64,000 nt of DNA from CAVSCD01 sp963726335 (GCA_963726335.1 CAVSCD010000013.1:97771-161770); one strand, 5' to 3'; shown: positions 47,206-56,243, counted from the stretch's first letter. Made by a program: numbers and translations. Notes: a model not told the origin generated them from the sequence alone.

Positions 47206-49908
47206 TCAATAGATCTCGTAGAACTTGAACTTCCTGTTGAGCGCCTTGACGAGCTCCATGATCCACAGCGGGAGCGAGGAGAAGACGATGATCATGGCCA
47301 GGTCGAGCCCGCTCATCGTCTGCGTCTTGAAGACCGGCTGCAGGAACGGCACATAGATGACCCCCATCTGGAGGACGAAGGAAAGGCCCGTGGCGTAGAC
47401 GAGCTGCGGGTTGGAGAAGATCTTCAGCTTGAAGAGCGACTCCTTCATGCTCCGGCAGTTGAAGGCGTGGAAGAGCTGACTGCAGGCCAGGGTGGCCAGG
47501 GCCGCCGTGCGCGCCCGGTCGATGCCCTCCTGTTCGTAGAGAAGGACGAACAGGAACGCGCCCAAGCTGCAGGCCGCGATGAGAACGCCCTGGAGGCCGA
47601 TCAGCCAGGCCCGTGCCCCCGTGATGACGGGCTCGTCGGGCTTACGGGGCGGCCGGTCCATGATGTTCGGGTCGACGGGGTCGATGCCCAGGGCCAGGGC
47701 CGGCAGGCCGTCCGTGACCAGGTTGACCCAGAGGATCTGGATGGGCAGCAGCGGCACGGGAAGACCGATCAGGGCCGACGTGAACATGACCAGGATCTCC
47801 CCCAGGTTGCAGGACAGCAGGAAGTGGATGAACTTGCGGATGTTGTCGTAGATGCCGCGGCCTTCCTCGACGGCGGCGACGATCGAGGCGAAGTTGTCGT
47901 CGGTGATGACCATGTCCGAGACTTCCTTGGTCACGTCCGTCCCGGTGATGCCCATGGCGACGCCGATGTCCGCTTCTTTGACGGCGGGGGCGTCGTTGAC
48001 GCCGTCGCCGGTCATGGCCGTGATCGCGCCCTTGCGCCGCCAGGCGCGGACGGCCCGGAGCTTGTGCTCGGGCGAGACCCGGGCATAGACGGCGACATTC
48101 TCCACCACCGCGTCGAGGCCGGCGTCGTCGAGTCCGTCGAGCTCGTCGCCGGTCAGGGCCTGGGAATCCGCCTCGTAGAACCCGAGCTCGCGGGCGATGG
48201 CCACGGCCGTGTTCTTGTGGTCGCCGGTGATCATCACCGTCCGGATGCCCGAGGTGCGGCACTTGGCCATGGCCTCGCGCACTTCGGCGCGGGGCGGGTC
48301 GATCATGGCCACCAGGCCGGCAAACGTCAGGTCCCTCTCAATGGTTTCCGCCGCAAAAGAGTGGGGATCCTGGTCGAGGTTCCTGAAGGCCACGGCCAGG
48401 ACGCGAAGAGCCTGGCTGGCGTATCCGTCGTTGGCCTGCATGATCCGTTCGCGGTCGGCGTCGGTGAGCGGACGCTCCGCGCCGTCCTCCAGGATGTAGG
48501 TGCAGTCCCGGAGAAGAAGGTCCGGAGCCCCCTTGGTGAAAGCCGTCAGGTCCTGGTCGGCCCGGCGGACGATGCTCATCTTCTTGCGCTCGGAGTCGAA
48601 CGGGATCTCCTCGACCATCTCGAAGGTGTCCTCCTCATCCCCTTTCCAGACGCCGGCCTTGGCCGCCGCGCTGAGGATGGCGATCTCGGTGGGGTCGCCG
48701 AAGACCGAGGTCCGGCCGCCATCGACGGTCAGTTGGGCGTTGTTGCAGAGGACGCCGACGGTCAGGACCTTGATAAGGTCGGGGTGCGCCCGGGGGTCGA
48801 CGGCCGCTGAATCCTTGAGGAATTCCCCGGCGGGATCGTAGCCCGTTCCCGTCACCTCGAAGGGCGAGCGGGAGGTCCAGACGGCGCGGACGGTCATCTC
48901 GTTCTTGGTCAGGGTGCCCGTTTTATCGGAGCAGATGACGGTGGCGCAGCCCAGGGTCTCGACCGACGGCAGCTTGCGGATGAGGACGTGGCGCTTGACC
49001 ATGCGCTGGACGCCCAAAGCCAGGGCGATGGTGACGACGGCGGGCAGCCCCTCGGGGATGGCCGCAACGGCCAGGCTGACCGAGGTCAGGAACATGTCGA
49101 GGAGCTTGCCGCCCCGCAGGATCTCCAAGCCGAAAACGATGGCCACCAGGACGAAACAGAGATAGATCAGGATCCTGCCGAAATCCTCGAGCTTTCGCTG
49201 CAGGGGCGTCGTCTCTTTCTTGATGTCCTGGATGAGCCCGGCGATCCGGCCGAGCTCGGTCTGCATTCCGGTTTCGACGACAAAGGCTCGGGCCTTGCCC
49301 GCGACGACCGCCGTCCCCAGATAGACGATGTTCGCCCGCTCGGCGAGCGGGATATCTTTCTCCTCGAGGGCCAGGTCCGTCTTGTTAACGGGCGTCGATT
49401 CCCCGGTCAGGCTGGCCTCCTGGACGGCGAAATTGGAGGTATGCCAGGCGATCCGGCTGTCGGCCGGGATGTGGTCGCCGGCCTCGATCTCGACGAGGTC
49501 GCCCGGGACGAGCTCGCGGGCCGGGATGAGTTGGGAAGCGCCGCCGCGGATGACCTTGGCCGACGGCGCGGACAGCTTTTTGAGCGCCGCCAGGCTTTTC
49601 TCGGCGCGGTACTCCTGCACCAGGCCGAGGATGGCGTTGAGGATGACGATGGCCAGGATGGCGACGGCGTCCACCCACTCCTTGAGGAAACCCGAGACCA
49701 GGGCGGCGCCGATCAGGACCCAGATCATCAGAGCTTTGAACTGGTCAAGGAAGATGGCCAGGGGGCCGCGGCCCTTTTTCTCCTGGAGCTCGTTCGGGCC
49801 GTGCTTTTCCAGCTTGGCGGCCGCGCTCGTCGCGGAGAGCCCCGTCTTGCCGTTCGTTTCGAGGCGCCGCGATACTTCCTCGACTTCGAGATGCCACCAC
49901 GTCGTCAT
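47206..49908 (-). CDS. P-type calcium/cation-transporting ATPase (P2A, SERCA-like)
   Basis: A 900-residue ATP-driven pump. Visible motifs: actuator TGES (168-171), helix-4 PEGLP (285-289) after AVAA, phosphorylation DKTGTLT (Asp 328), nucleotide-site KGAPD, hinge TGDGVNDAPAVKEADIGVAMG. Residues that form Ca site II in SERCA are present as NLGE in helix 5 and N-L-V-T-D in helix 6 (LWVNLVTDGLPALALGIDP), favouring calcium or a similar divalent ion. The start at 49908 (MTTWWHLEVEEV) follows AAGGAG at a good distance; an in-frame ATG at 49959 overlaps the promoter. The C-terminal helices M7-M10 are complete. Confidence 0.95.
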   Translation of the reverse strand: MTTWWHLEVEEVSRRLETNGKTGLSATSAAAKLEKHGPNELQEKKGRGPLAIFLDQFKALMIWVLIGAALVSGFLKEWVDAVAILAIVILNAILGLVQEYRAEKSLAALKKLSAPSAKVIRGGASQLIPARELVPGDLVEIEAGDHIPADSRIAWHTSNFAVQEASLTGESTPVNKTDLALEEKDIPLAERANIVYLGTAVVAGKARAFVVETGMQTELGRIAGLIQDIKKETTPLQRKLEDFGRILIYLCFVLVAIVFGLEILRGGKLLDMFLTSVSLAVAAIPEGLPAVVTIALALGVQRMVKRHVLIRKLPSVETLGCATVICSDKTGTLTKNEMTVRAVWTSRSPFEVTGTGYDPAGEFLKDSAAVDPRAHPDLIKVLTVGVLCNNAQLTVDGGRTSVFGDPTEIAILSAAAKAGVWKGDEEDTFEMVEEIPFDSERKKMSIVRRADQDLTAFTKGAPDLLLRDCTYILEDGAERPLTDADRERIMQANDGYASQALRVLAVAFRNLDQDPHSFAAETIERDLTFAGLVAMIDPPRAEVREAMAKCRTSGIRTVMITGDHKNTAVAIARELGFYEADSQALTGDELDGLDDAGLDAVVENVAVYARVSPEHKLRAVRAWRRKGAITAMTGDGVNDAPAVKEADIGVAMGITGTDVTKEVSDMVITDDNFASIVAAVEEGRGIYDNIRKFIHFLLSCNLGEILVMFTSALIGLPVPLLPIQILWVNLVTDGLPALALGIDPVDPNIMDRPPRKPDEPVITGARAWLIGLQGVLIAACSLGAFLFVLLYEQEGIDRARTAALATLACSQLFHAFNCRSMKESLFKLKIFSNPQLVYATGLSFVLQMGVIYVPFLQPVFKTQTMSGLDLAMIIVFSSLPLWIMELVKALNRKFKFYEIY

Positions 49909-49950
49909 CGTCAGTCTCCTTAAGGGATAATGACAGGGAATGAGAGATGT

Positions 49951-49979
49951 ATTATACACACGGCGCGGAAACGCGGCAA
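49951..49979 (-). promoter_or_regulatory. Promoter of the P-type ATPase
   Basis: On the minus strand TTGCCG (49974-49979), a 17-base spacer and a perfect TATAAT (49951-49956), with about 40 bases of leader to the ATG at 49908. Confidence 0.65.
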
Positions 49980-50002
49980 TTCAACCGCCTTCCCTTCAGA
50001 TC

Positions 50003-50106
50003 GGTACCTGGTATATCAATTCCCCAATTCTCGGCGATGGCAGAAAGCGGCCGGCGGGGGCCCGGGCCTCTTTTCCGGGAATTGGGAAATTGATATGCCG
50101 GCACCG
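50003..50106. repeat. REP-like inverted pair
   Basis: GGTATATCAATTCCCCAATT (50010-50029) and GGAATTGGGAAATTGATATG (50077-50096, followed by CCGGCACC) are inverted relatives separated by a GC-rich loop. The same arm sequence occurs at 9644-9670. Confidence 0.75.
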
Positions 50107-50189
50107 TTTGGCTGTCGCCGTCCGGGCTTTTTTGGTATATAAAATACTGAGGCGGGGCCAGCCGGCCCGCGCCCATGAAGGAGCTGAGA

Positions 50190-51089
50190 ATGACGATGCC
50201 TGGTCTGTGCCTTTTATTTCTGGCCGGCCTTGCGGCGGCGGGCCTTGCGGCGGCGATGCCCGCCGGAGTGCCGGCGGGACGGGTCGTCGAAGGGCAGAGC
50301 CTCCCGAGCGCGATCCTCGGACGGGACGTCAATTTCGCCGTCTATCTGCCGCCCGATTACGCGGCGTCGGGCCGGCGCTATCCGGTCGTCTATCTGCTCC
50401 ACGGCTACACGGATGACGAGTCGGCCTGGATCCAGTTCGGCGAAGTGAATCTGGCCGCCGACCGGGGTATCGACGGCCGCGAGTTCCCGCCCCTGATCAT
50501 CGTCATGCCCGACGCCGGCGTCTCCTGGTACATCAACGACCACCAGAACAAGGTCCGCTACGAGGACATGTTCATCCGGGAACTCATCCCGCACATCGAC
50601 AAAACCTACCGGACGCGGCCGAAAAAAGAATTCCGGGGTGTCGCCGGGCTCTCCATGGGCGGATGGGGCGCCCTGGTTTTCTCCATGCGGCATCCGGACA
50701 TGTTCGCCGCCTGCGCGGCCTTCAGCGCGGCGGTCTGGACCGATGAGGAATACTCGGCGATGGAGGAGAAGGAGTACATCTCCATGCTGGGTCCTGTCTT
50801 CGGCCCCAGGCCCTCCGGAAAAGCACGGCTGACGGCGCATTTCGAGTCTTATAGCCCCCTGGAGCAGGCGAAGACCATGAGCGTCGATACTCTCCAGAAA
50901 GTCAGGTATTACATCGACTGCGGCGACGACGATGAGCTGATCAGGGGGAACTCCGCCCTGCATGTCATATTGAAGGACCGCAAAGTCCCCCACGAGTTCC
51001 GGGTCCGCGACGGCGGCCACACCTGGTCTTACTGGCGCACCGGGATCGCCGACGGCCTCAAGTTCATCGGCCAGAGCTTCCACCGCTAA
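50190..51089 (+). CDS. Secreted alpha/beta-hydrolase esterase (esterase D/feruloyl esterase-like)
   Basis: A 299-residue exported esterase. A signal peptide (MTMPGLCLLFLAGLAAAGLAAA) is followed by the core YPVVYLLHGYTDDESAW with the oxyanion HG. The nucleophile elbow is GLSMGG (Ser155), the acid is in YIDCGDDDE and the His in DGGHTWSYW. This order and the two-part start (RDVNFAVYLPPDYA) are typical of the putative esterase PF00756 family, which includes acetyl-xylan, feruloyl and S-formylglutathione hydrolases. The start at 50190 follows AAGGAG at eight bases; 50175 is an alternative. Near the glycan genes, a carbohydrate-ester role is plausible. Confidence 0.88.
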   Translation: MTMPGLCLLFLAGLAAAGLAAAMPAGVPAGRVVEGQSLPSAILGRDVNFAVYLPPDYAASGRRYPVVYLLHGYTDDESAWIQFGEVNLAADRGIDGREFPPLIIVMPDAGVSWYINDHQNKVRYEDMFIRELIPHIDKTYRTRPKKEFRGVAGLSMGGWGALVFSMRHPDMFAACAAFSAAVWTDEEYSAMEEKEYISMLGPVFGPRPSGKARLTAHFESYSPLEQAKTMSVDTLQKVRYYIDCGDDDELIRGNSALHVILKDRKVPHEFRVRDGGHTWSYWRTGIADGLKFIGQSFHR

Positions 51090-51181
51090 GAAAACGGCAC
51101 GCTGAGCGGCATCCCCAAGCGCCGCGGCGATTTCATCATCCTCCCCTGCCTGACCACCGCCCTGGGCGGCTTCATCTTTAG

Positions 51182-51388
51182 CTAGTGGTGCGTCTCGCAA
51201 ATAACTTGGCTTTATAAAAAGAGCAACGAAGACGCACCACCGCGGGGGAGTTTGAGGGGGACGGCGTCGTTCCCCTCAGGGGGTCAGTGGAGTGAAACGA
51301 AACGCCGAGGGGGGAGCTTGACTCCCCCCTGGAAGTGTCCCGCCTATATAAAGTACTTTGGAAAGGAACTTGCGAGACGGGACACTAG
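51182..51388. mobile_element. MITE-like element with TAGTG..CGTCTCGCAA ends
   Basis: The left end CTAGTGGTGCGTCTCGCAAA (51182-51201) and the right end, read on the other strand as CTAGTGTCCCGTCTCGCAAG (51369-51388), are imperfect terminal inverted repeats. Both continue into related A/T-rich sequence (CTTTATAAA versus CTTTATATA). The interior has two strong hairpins (GAGGGGGACG ... CGTTCCCCTC and AGGGGGGAGCTTGACTCCCCCCT) and no coding capacity. The right end supplies the stop codon of the symporter gene. Just before the left end, 51093-51185 reads as a short open stretch without a start (NGTLSGIPKRRGDF), which may be a remnant of another gene. Confidence 0.65.
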
Positions 51389-53001
51389 GCGAAGAGGATG
51401 TAGAGGGCGACCATGGCGGCGAACAGCAGTCCGGCCGCCACGCGGTAGTCCCTCAGCCCGCGGGCGCCGGTTCCTTTTAGCGCCTCGGACAGACTCGTCC
51501 AGACGAGCTTCTCGCTCTCCGCCGTGTGGACGTGGGGCTTGATGATCGAGATGACGACGAGGAGCGTCGAGCAGATCACGAACAGATAGAACGTCGCCAT
51601 CATCGACGGGACGTGCCAGCCGGTCTTGTCCTTGAACCAGTCGAGGAAGAAGACAGCCAGCCCGAGCGCCGACCCCGCCGACAGGGTCGCCGTCGCCGCC
51701 GCCGTCGAGGTCCTCCGCCAGAAAACGCCCCAGACGAAAACCGCCGAGATGGGCGGCGCGATATAGCAGATCAACGCGACGATCCCCTGGAAGATGCTCT
51801 GGAAATGGCTGATGAGCGGCGACCAGAGGATGGCGGCGATCATGGCCGCGAATGTCACCAGCCGGCCGACGCGCGTCAGATGGCCCTCGCTCGCCCGCGG
51901 CTTCCACTTCTTGTAGAGGTCGAGCGTGAACAGCGTGGCGATCGAGTTCAGCGCCGCCGACACCGTGCTCATGAGCGCCGCGAGCAGCGCCGCCGCCACC
52001 AGGCCTTTCAGCCCGACCGGGAGGAGCGCGTTGATGAGGAGCGAATACGTGTCCGCCGAATCCGCGATCGCCGGGAGCTTCCCCTGGCGGATGAGGGCGG
52101 TCGCGATCACCCCGGGAAGGACGAACAGAAAAACCGGCAGGATTTTGAGGAAACCGGTGAACAGCGGCCCGATCCGGGCGTGGTTCTCGTCCTTGGCGCC
52201 GAGCACCCGCTGGACGATCGTCTGGTCGGCGCACCAGTACCATAGGCCGATGACCGGATAGCCCAGAAAGACCGCATACCAGGGCAGCGAAGGGGTCTCG
52301 GCCGCCGTCCGCAGGACGGTGAGCTTGACCGGTTCGACGGCCGCCGCCACTCCGCTCCAGCCGCCGGCCGCGACGAGCCCGATGACGACGACGCAGGCCG
52401 AGCCGCCGATGAGGATGATCGTCTGCACCGATTCCGTCAGCACGACCGCGAGCAGCCCGCCGACGATCGTATAGATCCCCGTAAGGGCGGCGGTGACGGC
52501 GATGCTGACGCTGATATCGATCCCGAACAGCCCCTTGAGGACGACGGCGCCCGTATAGAGCGAGAACCCGATATGAATGAAGACGGCGCTGACGATGGAC
52601 AGGCCGGCCAGCCAGTCCCGGCAGGCCGGGCTGTAGCGCTTCTCCAGAAAATCGGGCAGCGTCGCCACCCGCGAGCGGATATAGAACGGCGCGAAAAAGA
52701 GCGACAGGACGATGAGCAGGAAGGCCGCCATCCACTCGAAGTTGCCGTAGGCCAGGCCGTTGACGTAGCCTTCCTGGGCCAGGCTGACGAGGTGGGTGGT
52801 CGAGATGTTGGCCGAGAATAGCGCCAGCCCGATGACCGGCCAACGGAGCGAGCTTCCGGCCAGAAAATAGGCCGCGCTCGAGGCGTCCTCGCGCCGGCGC
52901 TTGTGCCAGGCCCACACCCCCAGGCCGACGATCCCCAAAAGATAGCTCAGGATGACGACCAGGTCCGGCCACGAGATGGCGATCTTCAGGCGTTCATCCA
53001 T
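51385..53001 (-). CDS. Sodium:solute symporter (SSS family), probable fucose/rhamnose transporter
   Basis: A 538-residue permease with about 14 helices. It opens WPDLVVILSYLLGIVGLGVWAW, followed by AAYFLAGSSLRWPVIGLALFSANISTTHLVSLAQEGYVNGLAYGNFEW, which is the SGLT-type first and second helix with substrate- and Na-contacting polar residues. GYPVIGLWYWCADQTIVQRVLGAKDENHARIGPLF is the family signature. It is the last gene of a cluster after the alpha-L-fucosidase and the mutarotase (41-base gap), which makes L-fucose or L-rhamnose the likely cargo. The TAG stop lies in the terminal repeat of the MITE-like element, so the natural C-terminus may have been slightly changed by the insertion. Confidence 0.9.
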   Translation of the reverse strand: MDERLKIAISWPDLVVILSYLLGIVGLGVWAWHKRRREDASSAAYFLAGSSLRWPVIGLALFSANISTTHLVSLAQEGYVNGLAYGNFEWMAAFLLIVLSLFFAPFYIRSRVATLPDFLEKRYSPACRDWLAGLSIVSAVFIHIGFSLYTGAVVLKGLFGIDISVSIAVTAALTGIYTIVGGLLAVVLTESVQTIILIGGSACVVVIGLVAAGGWSGVAAAVEPVKLTVLRTAAETPSLPWYAVFLGYPVIGLWYWCADQTIVQRVLGAKDENHARIGPLFTGFLKILPVFLFVLPGVIATALIRQGKLPAIADSADTYSLLINALLPVGLKGLVAAALLAALMSTVSAALNSIATLFTLDLYKKWKPRASEGHLTRVGRLVTFAAMIAAILWSPLISHFQSIFQGIVALICYIAPPISAVFVWGVFWRRTSTAAATATLSAGSALGLAVFFLDWFKDKTGWHVPSMMATFYLFVICSTLLVVISIIKPHVHTAESEKLVWTSLSEALKGTGARGLRDYRVAAGLLFAAMVALYILFA

Positions 53002-53042
53002 ATCGTCTCACTTCCGCGGGCGCTTGTTCTCCAGCGCCCCGT

Positions 53043-53486
53043 TCAGTCGTTATGAAAGACCTCTTCCATCCCGCTCCACCACTCCCCCGGGCGGGCCGTC
53101 GGGATGGGGAACTGGCAGGGGTTGCATTCCTTCCACCACTCCTGGGTCGTGGCGTCGGCCGCCATCTTGGCCATGTCGGCGTCATAGTTTTTCCCCGTGT
53201 ACTCGAAATAGCTGAAGAGGTAGAACTTGCCGGGCTCGACCTCCTTGAGGTAGATCGAGTAATTGCGGATGTTGCACTGCTTGATCATCTTGAGGACGCC
53301 CGGCCAGGCGGCCTTGTGGAGCTTCTTGTAATAGGGGATCTTTTCCGGCCGCAGGCCGATGACCGAGCCGTAGCGTTGGACTTTGGCCGCGGTTTTCTGC
53401 GGCACGGCGGCCGCGAGAACGGCCGTCCCGAAAAGGAGCCCCGCCGCGGCGGCGCCGCGGATGAGCCATGTCGGTGCGATCATCAT
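53043..53486 (-). CDS. Exported L-rhamnose/L-fucose mutarotase-like protein
   Basis: A 147-residue protein of the PF05336 family, which interconverts alpha and beta anomers of 6-deoxy-L-sugars. After a signal peptide (residues 8-27) the core RYGSVIGLRPEKIPYYKKLHKAAWPGVLKMIKQCNIRNYSIYL is nearly textbook RhaM, with the active-site Tyr and His spaced as Y-x-x-x-H. It continues FYLFSYFEYTGKNYDADMAKMAADATTQEWWKECNPCQ. Most relatives are cytoplasmic, so the signal peptide suggests action in the periplasm, right after release of fucose by the neighbouring fucosidase and before uptake by the symporter. It lies 7 bases from the fucosidase stop. Confidence 0.9.
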   Translation of the reverse strand: MMIAPTWLIRGAAAAGLLFGTAVLAAAVPQKTAAKVQRYGSVIGLRPEKIPYYKKLHKAAWPGVLKMIKQCNIRNYSIYLKEVEPGKFYLFSYFEYTGKNYDADMAKMAADATTQEWWKECNPCQFPIPTARPGEWWSGMEEVFHND

Positions 53487-53493
53487 CTTCCTC

Positions 53494-54942
53494 CTATTTC
53501 GCCGTCAGCGGGGCCGGACCGGCGTTCGTGATCTTGACCGCGACCGGCAACTCCGGGCCCCAGGTCACGACTGTCTTCTCCCCTCCGCCTTCCGTCTTTT
53601 CGTCCCGGGACCGCATGAGCTGGACCGTGTGATTCCGGAAGACGCCGATGTGCAGTCCTTGTTCGTCCTGAGTCCATTCGCATTCTCCCGCCTGGCTGAG
53701 GAGCGTGACCTTCGTCTGGGGAGTCGTCTTGACGGACTTGAGCGTGATGCGCTTGCCGTAATAGGCTCCCCCCGGCGCCGCCTTGGGGTCGAGAGGGTCG
53801 AGATCGGCAAAAGCATACACCGCGCCGTCTTTCCGGTTGTGGGTGAGCCAGACATCGCCTTCGTTGGTCACCACCCAGGGACGCACGCCCCGGACGCCCT
53901 CGCCGTAGAGCATCATCCACAGCCCGAGCTGCCGCAGCAGCGCCTCGTCGGCGGGCGCGATCAGGCCATCCGGCCGCGGACCGATGTTGAGGAGCATGTT
54001 ACCGCCTCGCGCACGGATGCGGATCAGGTTGTTCACGACCTCCGCGGGCGTGCGGATGTCGGGATACGGCGTATATGACCACTGGACGCTCGTCGTCAGA
54101 CAGCTCTCCCAGGCCTCGTCCTGCGCCTGGCCGGGGATCGCCTGTTCCGGCGTCGGGATCTCGCCCCGGCCGATGAAGACATCGGGCTTCACCTGCCAGG
54201 CTTTCTCCTTGAGGGGCTCGCACTTGCCGTCGAACCAGAGCTGGAAGATGTCGCCGTAGCGGGTCAGCAGCTCCTCGATCTGGCCGCGCTCGTAATCCAC
54301 GAAGGACAATTGGCGCGGGCCGAACAGGGCGGCCGCCGCGAAATTGGGCTCATAAAGCTCGAGCTCCCGAATCCCGGTCAGGTACTGGTAGCGGAAATCG
54401 CCGGGCGAATAATAGAAGCCCGCCAGGATGCCCTCCTTCCGGAAGGCCTCGGCAACCATCAGGCTGATGTCCCGGCCGTAGGGGCCGTTCGTGACTTTGA
54501 AGTCGCTGTAGGCCGTATCATACATGCAGTAGCCGTCGTGGTGCTTGGCCGTGAAGACGACGTATTCCATGCCGGCCAGCTTGGCCAGCCGGGCCCACTC
54601 GGCCGGGTCGAACTTCACCGGGTTGAACGTCTTCGCCAGCGCATAATATTTTTCGATGTAGTCGTCGGAGGCGTGGTAGAGCGGCCAGGAGATCTCGGTC
54701 CCCATCTGCGAGTTCATCCCCCAGTGGATGAAAAGGCCGAGCCCCGCATCGCGGAAGATCTCGCTTTTAAGCGGGTCGTTGCCTTTCTTGGCGGTCGCCG
54801 GTTTCGGGGCGACGGACGATTGGGTCAAGTCGGCCGATCCGACAAACAGCGCCAGGCCAAGCAAAACGATGCCGGCGATGACGGCGTTCCGAGCCGCACC
54901 AAGCCGACGACCCATTTTGCTGCTGCATTTGAGTTTTTTCAT
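53494..54942 (-). CDS. Exported alpha-L-fucosidase (GH29)
   Basis: A 482-residue enzyme removing terminal L-fucose from glycans. The signal anchor is at about 20-40. GH29 landmarks are GLGLFIHWGMNSQMGTEISW (68-86), VVFTAKHHDGYCMYDTAYSDF (with the HHDG substrate loop) and YGDIFQLWFDGKCEP with nucleophile Asp238. The C-terminal part has the small beta domain (VTLLSQAGECEWTQDEQGLHIGV). It leads a cluster with a mutarotase and an SSS transporter, all on the minus strand with short gaps, so they are probably one operon. A weak ribosome site (GGGAGA) precedes the ATG. Confidence 0.95.
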   Translation of the reverse strand: MKKLKCSSKMGRRLGAARNAVIAGIVLLGLALFVGSADLTQSSVAPKPATAKKGNDPLKSEIFRDAGLGLFIHWGMNSQMGTEISWPLYHASDDYIEKYYALAKTFNPVKFDPAEWARLAKLAGMEYVVFTAKHHDGYCMYDTAYSDFKVTNGPYGRDISLMVAEAFRKEGILAGFYYSPGDFRYQYLTGIRELELYEPNFAAAALFGPRQLSFVDYERGQIEELLTRYGDIFQLWFDGKCEPLKEKAWQVKPDVFIGRGEIPTPEQAIPGQAQDEAWESCLTTSVQWSYTPYPDIRTPAEVVNNLIRIRARGGNMLLNIGPRPDGLIAPADEALLRQLGLWMMLYGEGVRGVRPWVVTNEGDVWLTHNRKDGAVYAFADLDPLDPKAAPGGAYYGKRITLKSVKTTPQTKVTLLSQAGECEWTQDEQGLHIGVFRNHTVQLMRSRDEKTEGGGEKTVVTWGPELPVAVKITNAGPAPLTAK

Positions 54943-55102
54943 TGTGGTCTCCCATATAAAAAAATCAACTCTCGATCGGAATTCATGACTTCGTTGTCCT
55001 CGAGGCTCACCTGCTCCCCAACGGAAATCAGAGCATCGTTACCCTGGAGGCTCTCGGCACGCGGGCCATGGTCAGCCAAACCTCACTTGTCATTATTTAT
55101 TG

Positions 55103-56170
55103 TCAATCATAACTCCCGAATTCCTGAACCGCTTCGTAAAGCGCGAGGACGTTCTCGACCGGGGTTTCGGGCAGGAGAAAGTCGTGGCTTGGCGAAACGA
55201 TGTAGCCGCCGCCCGGCTTCATAATCTCGATGACCTCCCGCGTTCCGGCGCGGACGAGCTCCGGCGTCCCCTTGATGAGCAGGTGGTGCGTATCGATACA
55301 TCCCATAAGCGTGATCCGGCCGCCGAAGTCGCGCTTGAGCTTGGCGGGCGCCATGTCCCGGGCGTCGGGCTGAAGTGCCTGAAGGCCGTCGAGCCCGGCG
55401 TCGATGAAAATCGGGATGAGAGGATAAAACCCGCCGCAGCAGTGGAGCAGGACCTCGAGCCCGAAGTCGTGCCCCAGGTCGATCAGCCGCTGGAGGTGGG
55501 GCATGAAGAACCGCTGGAAAAGCGCTCCGCCCACGACCGGCCCGTTTTGGGTGCCGAAGTCGTTGCCGATGAAGAAGATGTCGATGGCGTCGGCGGCCGC
55601 GTCGAAGACGCGCAGGCTGACGGCGAAATAATAGTCGACGATCCGCCGGAGCAGGATGTCGATGAAGTCCGGGCTGTCGTACATCCTCAGCATCAGGTTC
55701 TGCATGCCGATGAGGTCGATGGCGTCATGGTAGAAGGGCGACCAATCGCCGCCGAGGATGGCGTAGCGGCGGCCCCACGCGCGGGCGTCGTCACGGACCC
55801 GGGAAACATCCATCCAGGCTGGGTCCGGCCAGGGGTACCGGTCGAGGTCAGCGATCGTCTTGGCGTCGGCGAGGGGATGATGGAGCGGCTGGCCGTAGCC
55901 GTAACCGTGGCGCTCTACGCCGAAGGGCGTCCGGGACGCCGCGCCGGGGATTGTGAATTGCGAGTCGGGGGACCTCTCGGCCGGCCCCGCGTAGCCCGCG
56001 AAGACACGGCGGAAGTCGTCGCCGATATGGACGGATAGGTCCTCGTCGGTGGCCAGGCCGAGCGACCGGCGGGCCAGGTCGCGGAACTCGGGAGAAGCGC
56101 CCAGCCAGCACGGGACGCGGTCCGGCTTCTGATGGGCGAAGGCGGCCAGCACTCTGTCGCGCGAGGTCAT
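55103..56170 (-). CDS. Uroporphyrinogen decarboxylase (URO-D/MtaA) family protein
   Basis: A 355-residue TIM-barrel protein like the one at 8511-9626. Its start is MTSRDRVLAAFAHQKPDRVPCWL. The zinc-type motif HCCGGFYPLIPIFIDAGLDGLQALQPDARDM and the ending GGYIVSPSHDFLLPETPVENVLALYEA are conserved. H-x-C-G favours the corrinoid methyltransferase branch over HemE. The longer open frame (to 56413) is not used: the family start aligns at 56170 and a good promoter lies at 56207-56235. It is upstream of the fucosidase cluster in the same direction. Such genes are often near glycoside hydrolases in these bacteria, for reasons not understood. Confidence 0.88.
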   Translation of the reverse strand: MTSRDRVLAAFAHQKPDRVPCWLGASPEFRDLARRSLGLATDEDLSVHIGDDFRRVFAGYAGPAERSPDSQFTIPGAASRTPFGVERHGYGYGQPLHHPLADAKTIADLDRYPWPDPAWMDVSRVRDDARAWGRRYAILGGDWSPFYHDAIDLIGMQNLMLRMYDSPDFIDILLRRIVDYYFAVSLRVFDAAADAIDIFFIGNDFGTQNGPVVGGALFQRFFMPHLQRLIDLGHDFGLEVLLHCCGGFYPLIPIFIDAGLDGLQALQPDARDMAPAKLKRDFGGRITLMGCIDTHHLLIKGTPELVRAGTREVIEIMKPGGGYIVSPSHDFLLPETPVENVLALYEAVQEFGSYD

Positions 56171-56206
56171 GTTCACGATGCACCAGCCAAGGTCAGAATG
56201 TCCGTT

Positions 56207-56235
56207 TATATAGTATGGACTGGGCGAAAAGTCAA
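56207..56235 (-). promoter_or_regulatory. Promoter of the URO-D gene at 55103-56170
   Basis: On the minus strand TTGACT (56230-56235), a 17-base spacer and TATATA (56207-56212). It leaves a leader of about 30 bases without a clear ribosome site. Confidence 0.6.
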
Positions 56236-56243
56236 AAACTGCT

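Noticed and set aside
47164..48810. 548-codon frame antisense to the P-type ATPase
   Set aside because: The opposite strand has all P-type ATPase motifs; this frame is Asp/Gly/Val-rich shadow sequence.
51344..52972. 542-codon frame overlapping the symporter in another frame
   Set aside because: Arg/Gly/Pro-rich composition and no hydrophobic helices; the in-phase frame gives a textbook SSS permease.
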